Of a DNA stretch of 64,000 nucleotides, positions 26,808 through 36,593 are shown in pieces; within the stretch, counting starts at the first letter, position 1, and every line of letters begins with the position of its first letter. Below the pieces are notes generated by a model. That model was not told the DNA's origin and did no database searches. It worked only from the letters and a program-made list of their open reading frames with translations. The position numbers and the translations under genes are program-made. Source of the stretch: Thioalkalivibrio sp. ALE14 (GTDB lineage: Bacteria; Pseudomonadota; Gammaproteobacteria; Ectothiorhodospirales; Ectothiorhodospiraceae); the NCBI RefSeq assembly GCF_000376845.1, contig NZ_AQXY01000029.1:62001-126000 (forward strand). Direction: 5' to 3'.

Positions 26808-27265
26808 GATGACTCCTTGGATAGGTGATGGGCATCGACCCAGGCCACCGCACAGCTGGCCCGCGCTGACAGACGACGCGGCAACAGCAAACGCGCGCCT
26901 GCGCCGGCTGCCGCCAGCGCCGCCGCCTCGGCCACCGACCCGACATCGGCGGTTGCACGTGCCCGCCGCGACTCCGTAAGCACTACGCCGTCGCAGTCCG
27001 CCAGCGCGGCCGCGGACAGAAATACGAGTTCCAGTTCCAGCTCGCGCGCCACCGTCGCCAGCATGGCGCTGTCGCTCTTGTGCGCCGGCGCCGCCAGCTG
27101 CCGGGCCCCGATCGCCCCGGCACGCTCCGCTCCCGGCATGGCGCGGGCCTCGGCCAGAACCGCACGAATCAGACCCTCCAGCTCCCGCGTCGTACAGGCA
27201 GAGGCAAAGCCGACGCCTGGCACGACCCAGGATCCCGCCTGGTTCAACTCCGGTGCAGGGACCAC
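26804..27265 (-). CDS. cobE: Cobalamin biosynthesis protein CobE (CbiG C-terminal domain)
   Basis: About 153 residues matching the CobE/CbiG C-terminal domain. It begins [20 protein letters not shown], with [19 protein letters not shown] and [21 protein letters not shown] downstream. CobE is needed in aerobic B12 synthesis, but its exact reaction is not settled. The GTG at 27265 overlaps the cobL stop by 22 bases; a GTG at 27223 is a possible later start. It overlaps cobM by 4 bases. Confidence 0.88.
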   Translation of the reverse strand: MVPAPELNQAGSWVVPGVGFASACTTRELEGLIRAVLAEARAMPGAERAGAIGARQLAAPAHKSDSAMLATVARELELELVFLSAAALADCDGVVLTESRRARATADVGSVAEAAALAAAGAGARLLLPRRLSARASCAVAWVDAHHLSKESS

Positions 27266-28485
27266 AGGGTCACCGGCCGCAGCGGTTTCCAGCCCGACAT
27301 CGCGCCCAGCGGTTCCGAGCGACTCACATTGATCCGTGTCAGCTCGCCACCATGGCGCTCGCGCGTCGCCGCCAGCACCGCATCGCCTTCCACCGTCACG
27401 CTGTTGGCGACCAGGCGCCCCCCCGGGCGCAGGCGCTCCACGCAGTGTTCCACCAGCCCGGGCATCGTCAGCCCACCCCCGATGAAGATCGCGTCGGGGG
27501 CAGACAGATCATCCAGCGCCTCCGGCGCGCGCCCGGAGATACATTGCAGGGCCGGGACCCCTAGGGCACGCGCATTGCGCCGGACCCGCTCCAGCCGCTC
27601 CGCACGCGGCTCGATGGCCACGGCGCGGTTCGCTGGATCCGCCAGCATCCACTCGATACCGACAGACCCCGACCCGGCACCAATGTCCCACAGGCACTCG
27701 CCACGCCCGGGCGCCAGCAGGGCCAGCGTTACCGCACGCACCTCGCGCTTGGTAATCTGCCCGTCCTGCTCGAATTGATCCTCCGGCCGGCCGGCGCTCG
27801 CCGCGATCACGGAGGCCGTCGAGGACGCACGGCATTCCAGGGCGATCGTGTTCAGCGGATCCACCTCACATGTCCTCCATTCCGCCACCGTGGCGGCCTC
27901 TACGCGCTCCGAGGCCCCGTCCAGTTGTTCCAGAACGGTCAGGGTCGAGGCCCCGAAACCCAATTCATCGAGCCACTGGGCCAACTCGCCAGGCGTCTCA
28001 CCGTCGCGGCTGAGGATCAGCAGCCGCGCGCCGTCGTGCAGCCACGGGCGCAGCGCCTCCATGGGCCGGCCGTGGACCGACAGGCAGCGGGTCTCCTGTA
28101 GCGGCCAGCCCATGCGCGCGGCGGCCAGGCTGAACGCCGATGGCACCGGAAACACGCGGGTGGCTTCCACCGGGAAACGCCGCAGCAATGTCGTGCCAAC
28201 CCCGAACCAAAACGGATCGCCGCTGGCGAGCACGCACAGCGGCTTCCCCGCTCGCGCCTCGATCCAGTCGAGAGCAGTCTCCAGCGGCGAGGGCCACAGC
28301 AGACGTTCCTGCCCCGGCTGCGGCGGCAGCATCTCCAGATGCCGGGCCCCGCCGATCACCGTGGTCGCCTGCGCAACGGCCTCACGGGCCTCCGTTGCCA
28401 GTCCGGACAGGCCGTCCGCGCCCACACCGACAATGTTCAGCCATGGCGTTCGTTCGCTGTTCGTGGCTAGACTGGTCATCCTCAT
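27244..28485 (-). CDS. cobL: Precorrin-6B C5,15-methyltransferase (decarboxylating)
   Basis: 413 residues fusing two activities. The N-terminal CbiE-like methylase ([31 protein letters not shown]) acts at C5 and C15. The C-terminal CbiT-like part ([43 protein letters not shown]-type motif) methylates and decarboxylates. The ATG at 28485 overlaps the opposite-strand cobK start codon in a CATG palindrome; ATG 28479 is an alternative with better-spaced GGGAG. Confidence 0.95.
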   Translation of the reverse strand: MRMTSLATNSERTPWLNIVGVGADGLSGLATEAREAVAQATTVIGGARHLEMLPPQPGQERLLWPSPLETALDWIEARAGKPLCVLASGDPFWFGVGTTLLRRFPVEATRVFPVPSAFSLAAARMGWPLQETRCLSVHGRPMEALRPWLHDGARLLILSRDGETPGELAQWLDELGFGASTLTVLEQLDGASERVEAATVAEWRTCEVDPLNTIALECRASSTASVIAASAGRPEDQFEQDGQITKREVRAVTLALLAPGRGECLWDIGAGSGSVGIEWMLADPANRAVAIEPRAERLERVRRNARALGVPALQCISGRAPEALDDLSAPDAIFIGGGLTMPGLVEHCVERLRPGGRLVANSVTVEGDAVLAATRERHGGELTRINVSRSEPLGAMSGWKPLRPVTLWSLHRS

Positions 28486-29284
28486 GAGCTCCCGTTCATC
28501 TCCTGACTCCAGCCCCAGGGCAGCTCGCCCCCGGCACGTTCTGCTGCTGGGCGGCACCACCGAGGCCGCAGCGCTGGAGCCGCTGCTGGATGCGCACCCG
28601 CGGCTGCAGGCCACCGTCTCGCTGGCCGGGCGCACCCGAAAACCGGGACCGTCGCGGCTGCCTCGGCGCACCGGCGGGTTCGGCGGCGCCGACGGCCTGG
28701 CCGCCTGGCTGCACGCACACGCGATTGACGCACTGGTGGACGCGACCCACCCGTTCGCGCGGCAGATCTCGGCCAACGCCGTCACGGCCGCACGCAACAC
28801 CGGCATCCCGCTGGCCCGACTGACCCGGCCGTCGTGGGAGGCCGGGCCGGAGGACCGCTGGATCCGCGTGCCCGACCTCGCGGCCGCCGCCCGCGCCCTT
28901 CCGGATATCGGCCGACGCGTGCTGCTGACCACCGGCCGCCAGCACCTGGAGGCCTTCGAGGCCGCGCCCGAGCTGGACTACGTGATCCGCACCATCGACC
29001 CGCCCGAACCGCCGCCGGCGCTGCCGCGGGTCACCTGGATCCACGCCCGGGGCCCGTTCACGGCCGAGGACGAGGCGCGCCTCTTGCGGGAACACGCGAT
29101 TGACGTTCTGGTGACCAAGGACAGCGGCGGCGATGCCACGGCCGCCAAGCTGCAGGCGGCTCGCGAACGGGGTATCCCGGTCGTGATGGTCGAACGCCCG
29201 CCGGACGCCCCCGGGGTGCCACGATTCCACGCCCCGCAGGCGATACTCGACTGGCTGGAGGATCTCCCGGACGCACACGGCTAA
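28484..29284 (+). CDS. cobK: Precorrin-6A reductase
   Basis: 266 residues. After a Ser/Arg-rich N terminus comes VLLLGGTTEAAALEPLL, the NADPH-binding start of CobK/CbiJ. DATHPFARQISANAVTAAR and VTKDSGGDATAAKLQAARE follow, both diagnostic. It reduces precorrin-6A to precorrin-6B, the substrate of the divergent cobL. It is the only plus-strand corrin gene; its stop lies 13 bases before the convergent cobJ stop. No ribosome-binding site is visible before ATG 28484. Confidence 0.94.
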   Translation: MSSRSSPDSSPRAARPRHVLLLGGTTEAAALEPLLDAHPRLQATVSLAGRTRKPGPSRLPRRTGGFGGADGLAAWLHAHAIDALVDATHPFARQISANAVTAARNTGIPLARLTRPSWEAGPEDRWIRVPDLAAAARALPDIGRRVLLTTGRQHLEAFEAAPELDYVIRTIDPPEPPPALPRVTWIHARGPFTAEDEARLLREHAIDVLVTKDSGGDATAAKLQAARERGIPVVMVERPPDAPGVPRFHAPQAILDWLEDLPDAHG

Positions 29285-29297
29285 CGCGGCTCCCGCC

Positions 29298-30083
29298 TCA
29301 TTCCGCCGATTCGACATAACGCGGGGTGTACACATGCCGCCGGCCCGACGGACGCTCCACCACCCGGGTGGACGCGGCACCCACGATCACCAACGTGCTC
29401 ATGTTCGCCGTGGTCGGGTCCACTTCGCCCAGGGAGGAGATCTGCACGTCTTCGCGTTCGCCGCGGCCCATCGCGGTGGCCAGCACGACCAGGGTGTCCG
29501 GCCCCTGCACCTCGCGCACGATGCCCAGTGCCTCGCCCAGCTGCCAGGGGCGTGCGCGCGAGATCGGGTTGTAGAAGGCCATGGCGAAGTCGGCCTCGGC
29601 CGCTAGCCGTACCCGGCGCTGGATCAGCGACCAGGGCTTGAGATTGTCCGAAAGCGAGATCACGCAGAAATCGTTTCCCAGCGGCGCACCCAGCCGCGCG
29701 GCGGCGGCCTGCATCGCCGAAACCCCGGGGGCCACCTCCACCTCGACGCCCGCCCAGCGCCGAGCCTGCGCCCCTTCCAGGGCCTCGAAGACCGCCGCCG
29801 CCATCGCAAACACGCCCGGATCGCCGCCCGAAACCACCGCCACGTCCCGCCCCTCGGCAGCCATGTCCAGGGCGTGGGTTGCGCGCGCCAGTTCCTCGCG
29901 GTTGTCAGAGGCGTGCACACGGTGATGGGCGCTCGCAATCCGTTCCAGGTACGGCCCGTATCCCACCAGATCGGTCGCCGCTTCGAGACGGGCAGCGACC
30001 TCCGGCGTAATCCATTCCGGCCCGGCTGGCCCCACCCCGACCACACTCAACCGACCAACCGCCTGATCGCCATCCCCGCTCAT
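29298..30083 (-). CDS. cobJ: Precorrin-3B C17-methyltransferase
   Basis: 261 residues of the SAM-dependent tetrapyrrole methylase family. It begins LSVVGVGPAGPEWITPEVAA. The CobJ/CbiH segments VVSGGDPGVFAMAAAVFEA, APGVSAMQAAAARLGAPLGN and FYNPISRARPWQLGEA are present. It methylates C17 with ring contraction to precorrin-4. It overlaps cobI by 4 bases. The length is that of a single-domain CobJ without a CbiG fusion. Confidence 0.96.
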   Translation of the reverse strand: MSGDGDQAVGRLSVVGVGPAGPEWITPEVAARLEAATDLVGYGPYLERIASAHHRVHASDNREELARATHALDMAAEGRDVAVVSGGDPGVFAMAAAVFEALEGAQARRWAGVEVEVAPGVSAMQAAAARLGAPLGNDFCVISLSDNLKPWSLIQRRVRLAAEADFAMAFYNPISRARPWQLGEALGIVREVQGPDTLVVLATAMGRGEREDVQISSLGEVDPTTANMSTLVIVGAASTRVVERPSGRRHVYTPRYVESAE

Positions 30084-30835
30084 CGCCGAACCCCGCGCCC
30101 GGGGATCACAATCATCGAGAAATAGGGCACCCGCTCCGGGATCTCGGACAACGGCAGGACCCGCTCCTCGGCGGTGCTGGCGCGTTCCACGTACCAGGCG
30201 CGTTCATCCAGCCCCAGCTCCTGAAGGACACCGACCACCGCATCGCGATGGGTTCCGACCTTCATGATGACCGCCGCATCGGTCCCCTGCAGGGCCTGGC
30301 GCAGATCGTCGATCGGCATCGTGCCGGGGATTACCGTCAGCAGGTCATCGCGCATGGTCAGCGGCGTCGACAATTGCGCAGCCGAGGCCATCATCGAGGT
30401 CACGCCGGGCACCACGTGGGTGGGAAACCGATCCTTCAGCCGCAGGTACACGTGCATGAACGATCCGTAGAAGAACGGATCGCCCTCGTTCAGCACCACC
30501 ACCGAACGTCCGGCTGCCAATTCGGCGGCCAGCTGCTCGGCGGCGGCGTCGAAGAACTGCTCGATGCGGCGGCGATACTCGTCGGAGCCGTGCGGGATCT
30601 CGTTGGTCACCGGATACTCCAGCGGCATCTCCTGCTGCCCCGTACTCAGGTGGGCGTCCACGATGGCGCGCGCCTGGCCACGACCGCCTCGGCGACAGAA
30701 GTAGGCCACCACCGGGCTCTCGGCAATCAGCCGCGCGGCCTTCAGTGTCAGCAACTCGGGATCACCGGGCCCGGTGCCCACGCCATACAAACAGCCCGCA
30801 TCCGAGGTTTCATGCAGCTCGTGAGATGTCGTCAT
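30080..30835 (-). CDS. cobI: Precorrin-2 C20-methyltransferase
   Basis: 251 residues. It carries LYGVGTGPGDPELLTLKAAR near the N terminus, VVLNEGDPFFYGSFMHVYLR, and VPGVTSMMASAAQLSTPL. These are the CobI/CbiL signatures; methylation at C20 commits precorrin-2 to corrin synthesis. It overlaps cobH and cobJ by 4 bases each. Confidence 0.96.
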   Translation of the reverse strand: MTTSHELHETSDAGCLYGVGTGPGDPELLTLKAARLIAESPVVAYFCRRGGRGQARAIVDAHLSTGQQEMPLEYPVTNEIPHGSDEYRRRIEQFFDAAAEQLAAELAAGRSVVVLNEGDPFFYGSFMHVYLRLKDRFPTHVVPGVTSMMASAAQLSTPLTMRDDLLTVIPGTMPIDDLRQALQGTDAAVIMKVGTHRDAVVGVLQELGLDERAWYVERASTAEERVLPLSEIPERVPYFSMIVIPGRGVRR

Positions 30836-31485
30836 ATCCGGTCACTCGCAAAGGCGTTGATGGCCGCCGCGGCCATGGCACTGCCACCCCGGCGCCCGAA
30901 AATGGTCAGGTAATCGAGGTTCAGCGGGCTGGTGGCCAGCGCCTCCTTGCTCTCCACCGCGCCAACAAACCCCACCGGGATGCCGAGCACGACGGCCGGC
31001 CGCGGCGCACCCTGGTGCAGCATCTCCAGCAGGTGAAACAGCGCCGTAGGTGCATTGCCAATGGCCACGACCGCGCCGTCCAGGTGCGGTCGCCACCATT
31101 CCAGCGCCGCGGCCGAACGCGTGGTGCCCAGACGCTCGGCGGCCGCCGCCACCCCGTCCTCCCGCAGGCTGCAGATCACCGGGTTGTCCGCCGGAAGCCG
31201 GGCCCGCGTGACCCCGTGCGCCACCATGTTGCTGTCGCACAGGATCGGCGCGCCGGCGGCCAGCGCCTCGCGGGCCGCCCGGGCCACGCCGGCCGAAAAC
31301 CCGACGTCCCGCGGCAGGTCGGTCATGCCGCAGGCATGGATCATGCGCACCACCGCAGGCACCAGCTCCTGTGGAAAGCGGTCCAGTTCCGCCTCGGACC
31401 GGATAATCGCGAAGGACTCCCGGTAGATGGCCGCCCCGTCGCGGATATAGTCGGGTACGGCCCCGGCCGTATCGCTCTGCGTCAT
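30832..31485 (-). CDS. cobH: Precorrin-8X methylmutase
   Basis: 217 residues. It matches CobH/CbiC with YRESFAIIRSEAELDRFP, a catalytic-histidine segment RMIHACGMTDLP, and GIPVGFVGAVESKEAL near the C terminus. It moves the C11 methyl to C12, giving hydrogenobyrinate (or the cobyrinate form). It overlaps cobG and cobI by 4 bases. Confidence 0.97.
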   Translation of the reverse strand: MTQSDTAGAVPDYIRDGAAIYRESFAIIRSEAELDRFPQELVPAVVRMIHACGMTDLPRDVGFSAGVARAAREALAAGAPILCDSNMVAHGVTRARLPADNPVICSLREDGVAAAAERLGTTRSAAALEWWRPHLDGAVVAIGNAPTALFHLLEMLHQGAPRPAVVLGIPVGFVGAVESKEALATSPLNLDYLTIFGRRGGSAMAAAAINAFASDRI

Positions 31486-32876
31486 GCTGAATCTCCGTTG
31501 TTCATCTTCGCGTTCATACGTCTCGTCAGCACGGTTCCCTCCAGCCGTTGCAGGGCCTCGATCCTCGAGTCATTCCCGCCACCCTCTTCGTGGGCGATGG
31601 CATCGAGGGCCGCAAGAGACGGCTCGACCTGCCCCGGCTCCAGCCTCTTCAGGACGGTCTCCCATCGCGCGGGGGCGCGTTGCAGCGCCAGGTCATAACG
31701 GCCTTCCCGCGCCGTGAGCAGGACCTGCGCATTCGCGGGACGCCCACAGTGCTTGTCGCAGCCACTCACATGCACCTGCCCGCCCCCCGCAAGCAACCCG
31801 CAGGCAGCGGCGACGGCTGCCTCTGCATCCGCCCGCGTGGCGGTACTGCCCGCGGAGCAACCCATCTGCCCAATACAGGCACTCACCGCCAGGCGCGGGT
31901 CGTCCGGATCGGTCACGCCACCCCACTCGGTGACGCGGTCCGGCTCCACAGGAGGTACCCCGGTCAGAAGCAGGCTGCGCCACGGCGTCAGCCGCAAGCG
32001 TCCGTCGTGCGCCCGGATATGCTCGGCCAGCCCCTGCAGCGCCTCGGCGCGCAAGGCCCCGAACGGAAACACGATCCCGAAGGCGCGCCCGTTCAGACAC
32101 ATCCCAATCCCGGCATCCGCGTATCCGGGGATCCGCGCCGCGACCCAGTCGCCGCCCGGGAGCACCCGCTCCAGCCCCGGCGGCGTCAACGCCTCGGGGC
32201 CAAACCGGGCCACGGCGCCAGCCAGCCGCCCCGGCGGATCCACATCGCCTACGCGCAATGCGACGAATCGTTCGAGCACCGCCAGGGCAACGTCCACGAC
32301 CTTCTCCGGGCACGTCCAGCCCAGCACCGTAGCCGTGCGACTGGACGTCCCCACGGCTACGCGAAACCAAACCCCTCCCAGCGCCGTACAGGCCTCCAGT
32401 CGCAAATCCACCGGCACCTCATCCAGCGGCAAACCGCCGCCGGCCTCCACCAGCACCCCCACCTTCGGGGGCAATGCCCGCAGGCGCGGGTGGTCCCCCA
32501 GCGCCCGCACGAGATCCCGCGCGACAGGCTGCACATCCATGGCCGCCTCCGGGTCGATATCGGTCACCGGGGCCACCAGGACATTGCGCACCGCCTCCGC
32601 CTTAGGGTCGCGATCCGCCAACCCCGCACGCTCCAGCTCGGCGCGGGCCGGCTCCAACCCCGCCGCGTCCAAACCACGCAACTGCAGATTGCCGCGGCTG
32701 GTCAACTCCAGGACACCGGAACCAAAGCGACGCGCCACTTCCGCAATGATCTGCGCCTGCCCTGCATCCAGCCCCCCGATCGGGTGCCGCACCCGCATCA
32801 GCAGACCGTCCCCGGTGGCCATCGGCGCGGCCACGCCCGGACAGGCCTGGCGCGTCCGCGAATGATCAGCGCTCAT
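31482..32876 (-). CDS. cobG: Precorrin-3B synthase CobG
   Basis: 464 residues of the nitrite/sulfite reductase ferredoxin-like fold. The [4Fe-4S] ligands lie in CIGQMGCSAGST and VSGCDKHCGRP. The N terminus has the half-domain MRVRHPIGGLDAGQAQIIAE and the RNVLVAPVTDID motif. CobG uses O2 to hydroxylate precorrin-3A, so this is the aerobic pathway marker. The gene starts 19 bp after the ABC permease stop. Confidence 0.94.
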   Translation of the reverse strand: MSADHSRTRQACPGVAAPMATGDGLLMRVRHPIGGLDAGQAQIIAEVARRFGSGVLELTSRGNLQLRGLDAAGLEPARAELERAGLADRDPKAEAVRNVLVAPVTDIDPEAAMDVQPVARDLVRALGDHPRLRALPPKVGVLVEAGGGLPLDEVPVDLRLEACTALGGVWFRVAVGTSSRTATVLGWTCPEKVVDVALAVLERFVALRVGDVDPPGRLAGAVARFGPEALTPPGLERVLPGGDWVAARIPGYADAGIGMCLNGRAFGIVFPFGALRAEALQGLAEHIRAHDGRLRLTPWRSLLLTGVPPVEPDRVTEWGGVTDPDDPRLAVSACIGQMGCSAGSTATRADAEAAVAAACGLLAGGGQVHVSGCDKHCGRPANAQVLLTAREGRYDLALQRAPARWETVLKRLEPGQVEPSLAALDAIAHEEGGGNDSRIEALQRLEGTVLTRRMNAKMNNGDSA

Positions 32877-32895
32877 CGCTGCACCTTACCCACAC

Positions 32896-33669
32896 TCATG
32901 TCCGGATCCTCACACCGCGGGCCACCAGCGCCCAGGCCAGCCCGCCAACGACGAGGGTTGCACCCACGAGCACCCAGAAGGTCGCGGCCCAGGCAAAGCT
33001 GCCGGTCCCCAGCAGGCCGTAGCGAAAGCCCTCGATCATGTAATAAAGCGGGTTCAGTACCGCCAGGGACTGCCAGGGCTCGGGCATCCGTTCTACCGGG
33101 TAGAACAGGCCGCCCAGGTAGATCAGCGGGGTCAGCACGAACGTGGCCACCACGGAGGTATGGTCGAAGCTGCGCGCATACAGGCCGTTCAGAAGCCCGG
33201 CCAGGGCGAACAGCAAGGCGCTGATCAGCGCAATCCCCAGCGTGGCCGCCAGGTGGTGCAACTGGAGATTGGTAAACGGAATCGCGACCAGCGCCACCAG
33301 CGCACCCGCCAGCAGCCCGCGAATCACACCGCCGGTGGCGAAGCCCGCCACAATCAGCCAGGCAGGCAGCGGCGCGACCAGCAGTTCCTCGATATGTCGC
33401 TGCAGCCGTGCGCCGTAGAACGCCAGCGTCACATTGCTGTAGGCATTGGTGGCCACCGCCAGGATGATCAGGCCGGGCAGGATGAAATCGGCGTAATCGA
33501 CACCCCGCATGGTGCCGAGCTCACGCCCGATCAGGTGACCGAAGATCACCAGGAACAGGACCGTCGTCACCACCGATGGCAGGAGGTTCTGCACCCAGGC
33601 GCGCAGGAAACGCCGCACCTGTTTGACCACCATCCCGCGGTAGGCAAATCCGTAAGCCGCGAGTCTCAT
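32896..33669 (-). CDS. ABC-2 type transporter permease
   Basis: 257 residues with about six membrane segments (including LLPSVVTTVLFLVIFGHLIG and FILPGLIILAVATNAY). The family motif YLGGLFYPVERMPEPWQ is present, as in YadH-type export permeases. It overlaps the ATPase gene by 4 bases. Substrate is unknown. Its position inside the corrin operon suggests, but does not prove, a link to cobalt or corrinoid handling. Confidence 0.9.
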   Translation of the reverse strand: MRLAAYGFAYRGMVVKQVRRFLRAWVQNLLPSVVTTVLFLVIFGHLIGRELGTMRGVDYADFILPGLIILAVATNAYSNVTLAFYGARLQRHIEELLVAPLPAWLIVAGFATGGVIRGLLAGALVALVAIPFTNLQLHHLAATLGIALISALLFALAGLLNGLYARSFDHTSVVATFVLTPLIYLGGLFYPVERMPEPWQSLAVLNPLYYMIEGFRYGLLGTGSFAWAATFWVLVGATLVVGGLAWALVARGVRIRT

Positions 33670-34610
33670 GTCCCCCTCCCCGGCGGTGCGGCAGCGCGTT
33701 CCGCGATGCGCTGCAGGAACAGCGACTCGAGCCGGTTGCGCTTGTTGCGCACTCCCGCGACACGCACCCCGCTTGCGCCCAGGCGGTCGAACAGGTCATT
33801 CACCTCCATGCCCTGCGGCAGGTCGACCTCCAGGGTCCAGCGATCGGTCAGACGCATCGCCAACCCCTCCAGCGCCGGGGCCGCGTCCAGCGGCGCGTTC
33901 AGTTCCAGCACCAGGGTCTGCACGTTCAGCCCGTGCAGCAGTTCGCCGGTGTCACCGCGCGCGACGATCTCGCCCTGATCCAGGATCGCAAGGGTGTCGC
34001 ACAGGGTCTCCGCCTCCTCCAGGTAGTGGGTGGTCAGGAGGATCGTCACGCCGTCCGCGTTCAAGCCACGCAAAAGCTCCCAAGTGGCATGGCGCCCCTC
34101 CAGGTCCACCCCCGCCGTCGGCTCGTCCAGGAGCAGGACGCGGGGGCGGTGCACCAGGGCCCGGGCAATCATCAGCCGCCGCTTCATGCCCCCCGACAGG
34201 CCCCAGGCCGACTGTTCGCGCCGGTCCAGCAACCCCGCCTGCTTCAGCACCTCGCCGGTTCGCTCGCGCGCGCGCCTTGGGGACAGCCCGTAGTAAGCCG
34301 CCTGGGCCTCGACGATCTCGCCCACCGGTTCGAAGCTGTTGAAGTTGACCTCCTGCGGTACCACGCCCATGCACGCCTTCGCCGCAACCGCCTGCGTGGC
34401 CACGTCGTACTCGCAGACCCGGATCGAACCGCGATCCGCCCGCACCAGCGTGGTCAACAACCCCACCAGGGTGGTCTTACCGGCCCCGTTCGGCCCCAGC
34501 AGGCCCAAAAAGCGGCCCGCCGGCACCTCCAGATCCACGTTCGCCAGCCCAACCCGGCCACCGGCGTAGCGCTTGGCCACCGACTGCAGGGCAATCGCCG
34601 CGGCCGTCAT
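33666..34610 (-). CDS. ABC transporter ATPase (ABC-2 type)
   Basis: 314 residues with Walker A LLGPNGAGKTTLVGLL, signature WGLSGGMKRRLMIARAL, and Walker B VLLLDEPTAGVDLEGR. The C-terminal extension (LVLELNAPLDAAPALEGL) is typical of YadG/DrrA-type exporters. It pairs with the permease downstream (4-base overlap) and overlaps cbiD by 4 bases, so it is translated with the corrin enzymes. Confidence 0.93.
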   Translation of the reverse strand: MTAAAIALQSVAKRYAGGRVGLANVDLEVPAGRFLGLLGPNGAGKTTLVGLLTTLVRADRGSIRVCEYDVATQAVAAKACMGVVPQEVNFNSFEPVGEIVEAQAAYYGLSPRRARERTGEVLKQAGLLDRREQSAWGLSGGMKRRLMIARALVHRPRVLLLDEPTAGVDLEGRHATWELLRGLNADGVTILLTTHYLEEAETLCDTLAILDQGEIVARGDTGELLHGLNVQTLVLELNAPLDAAPALEGLAMRLTDRWTLEVDLPQGMEVNDLFDRLGASGVRVAGVRNKRNRLESLFLQRIAERAAAPPGRGT

Positions 34611-35752
34611 GGCGCGAGCCCCGCGGCACCATCCGCAAACCCGACGATGCGGCCCGCCCGATCCACCGCGCAGACCTCCAGCGCCGTGGTCTCCGGCAAC
34701 ATCCCGCGGGCCCGCTGCCAGGCGCGCGCACTGATCCGGTCGGCCAGCGCCACGCCTTGTTCCAGGCAGTCCGTGAGGGCCTGGGCACTGGTGTTGGCCG
34801 CGCGGATGCGCGCCACCAGGTCCGGGCTGGCGCCCAGATCCGCGGCTTCCTCCGCCAGGGCATCGAGATCGATGCGCGACTTGCGGCTATGGGCATCCAG
34901 ATGCCCGGCCGCAAACTTGCTGAGCTTGCCGAAGCCCGCGGCCAGCACCACTGCGGGCAAGGGGTTGCGCCGCAGGTATTTCAGCGCCGCCCCGAACAGA
35001 TCCCCCATCTCGATCAACGCCATGTCGTCCAGGCCGTAGCGATCACGCACCGCCGCCTCGCTGGTGCCGCCGGTACAACAGGCCACGCGCGAAGACGCGT
35101 TGGCGCGGGCCACGTCGATGGCCTGATGGATGGACGCGATATAGGCGGCACAGGAAAACGGCCGCACGATCCCGGTCGTGCCCAGGATCGAAAGACCCCC
35201 GAGGATGCCCAGGCGCGCGTTCATGGTCCGTTCGGCAATCCGTTCGCCGCCGTCCACGCCAACCGTGACGCGAAAGCCCCCGCTGTAACCGCTCGCCTCG
35301 GCAAGCGCCTCCAGGTGGCCCTGCATCATGCGCCGCGGGACCGGATTGATTGCCGGTTCGCCCGGTGCGAGCACCAGACCCGGACGCGTGACCGTACCCA
35401 CCCCGGCGCCCGCCATGAATTCGACGCCGGGCGCACCGCACAGGGTCACCTCGACCCAGACTCGCGCCCCGTGGGTCGCATCTGGATCATCGCCGGCATC
35501 CTTGATAACCCCGGCGACCGCACCACCCGGGGTCGGTTCCAGGTCGTTCAGTGCCAGGCTCACCACCTGTCCCCTAGGCAGGGTGACCTCGACCGTCTGG
35601 AGCCGCTGCCCCTCCAGCAGCCAGCGGGCATCGGCGACGGCGGCCGCGGTCGCGCAGACACCGGTGGTCAGGCCGGTGCGCAGGCGCCCGGTGGTCTCGG
35701 GCGTCTCCGGGCGCATGGCGCCCCGCGGATGGTTCGTGTCAGCCGATTTCAT
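34607..35752 (-). CDS. cbiD: Precorrin-5B C1-methyltransferase CbiD
   Basis: 381 residues. The CbiD hallmark LRTGLTTGVCATAAAVADAR lies near residue 24. GGFRVTVGVDGGERIAERTM and GTTGIVRPFSCAAYIASI confirm it. CbiD methylates C1 in the anaerobic-type route and replaces CobF, which I do not see here. I chose ATG 35752 (MKSADTNHPRG); ATG 35716 and a TTG at 35788 are alternatives. It overlaps cobA by 14 bases. Confidence 0.93.
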   Translation of the reverse strand: MKSADTNHPRGAMRPETPETTGRLRTGLTTGVCATAAAVADARWLLEGQRLQTVEVTLPRGQVVSLALNDLEPTPGGAVAGVIKDAGDDPDATHGARVWVEVTLCGAPGVEFMAGAGVGTVTRPGLVLAPGEPAINPVPRRMMQGHLEALAEASGYSGGFRVTVGVDGGERIAERTMNARLGILGGLSILGTTGIVRPFSCAAYIASIHQAIDVARANASSRVACCTGGTSEAAVRDRYGLDDMALIEMGDLFGAALKYLRRNPLPAVVLAAGFGKLSKFAAGHLDAHSRKSRIDLDALAEEAADLGASPDLVARIRAANTSAQALTDCLEQGVALADRISARAWQRARGMLPETTALEVCAVDRAGRIVGFADGAAGLAP

Positions 35753-36593
35753 GCGTTCCCGGGACGGACTGGGCACCTTGCGCGGCAATCGTCTCGCGCA
35801 GGCGCACCACCTCGCCCACGATCAGCAACGCGGGCGACTGGATGGCGAGATCCGCCACCTGCGTCGGGAGGTCAGCCAGCGTGCCCTCGATGACGCGCTG
35901 CATCGGGCGTGTGCCCTGCTCCACCAGCGCGGCCGGCATCGCACCATCCGCGCCCGCCGCCATCATCTCGCCGCAGACCTCGGCCAGGGTGTGCAGCCCC
36001 ATGTACACCACCAGAGTCTGCTGCGGCTGGACCAGCGAGGCCCAGTCAAGATCCGTCTCGCCGGCACGCCGATGGGCGGTCACGAACTGGCAGCGATAGG
36101 CATGATCGCGATGGGTCAGAGGGATCCCGGCATACGCCGCGCAGCCACCCGCTGCCGTAATCCCCGGCACGATGCGGACCGGGATCCCGGCCGCGGCGAT
36201 CGCCGCGGCCTCCTCGCCGCCGCGCCCATAGACGAACGGATCTCCACCCTTCAGGCGCACCACGTAGTGCCCCTCCCGTGCCAGCGCGATCATGCGCTCG
36301 TTCAGGTCCCCCTGATCGCAACTGTGCCGTGAGCGGGCCTTGCCCACATACAGGCGCTGCGCCTGCGGATTGGCCAGCTCGAGGATCGCCTCCGGGATCA
36401 GGCGGTCGTGCAGCAGGACATCGGCGTGCTGCATCGCGGCCACCGCATCCAGCGTCAGCAGACCCGGATCGCCCGGCCCTGCTCCGACCAGATCCACGCA
36501 GCCGGGCTTTCGCTCGCCGCGTAACGGAAGGCGGGCCCCGGCGCGTGCCCCACACCCGATCCGCGTCACCTTGTCCCGCTGCCGATCACTCAT
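35739..36593 (-). CDS. cobA: Uroporphyrinogen-III C-methyltransferase
   Basis: 284 residues. A basic N-terminal extension of about 30 residues precedes the SUMT core VDLVGAGPGDPGLLTLDAV. RLKGGDPFVYGRGGEEAAA and VPGITAAGGCAAYAGIPLTH are the diagnostic motifs. It makes precorrin-2, the entry point to the pathway, and there is no fused siroheme synthase domain. It overlaps cobB and cbiD. Confidence 0.96.
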   Translation of the reverse strand: MSDRQRDKVTRIGCGARAGARLPLRGERKPGCVDLVGAGPGDPGLLTLDAVAAMQHADVLLHDRLIPEAILELANPQAQRLYVGKARSRHSCDQGDLNERMIALAREGHYVVRLKGGDPFVYGRGGEEAAAIAAAGIPVRIVPGITAAGGCAAYAGIPLTHRDHAYRCQFVTAHRRAGETDLDWASLVQPQQTLVVYMGLHTLAEVCGEMMAAGADGAMPAALVEQGTRPMQRVIEGTLADLPTQVADLAIQSPALLIVGEVVRLRETIAAQGAQSVPGTHEIG

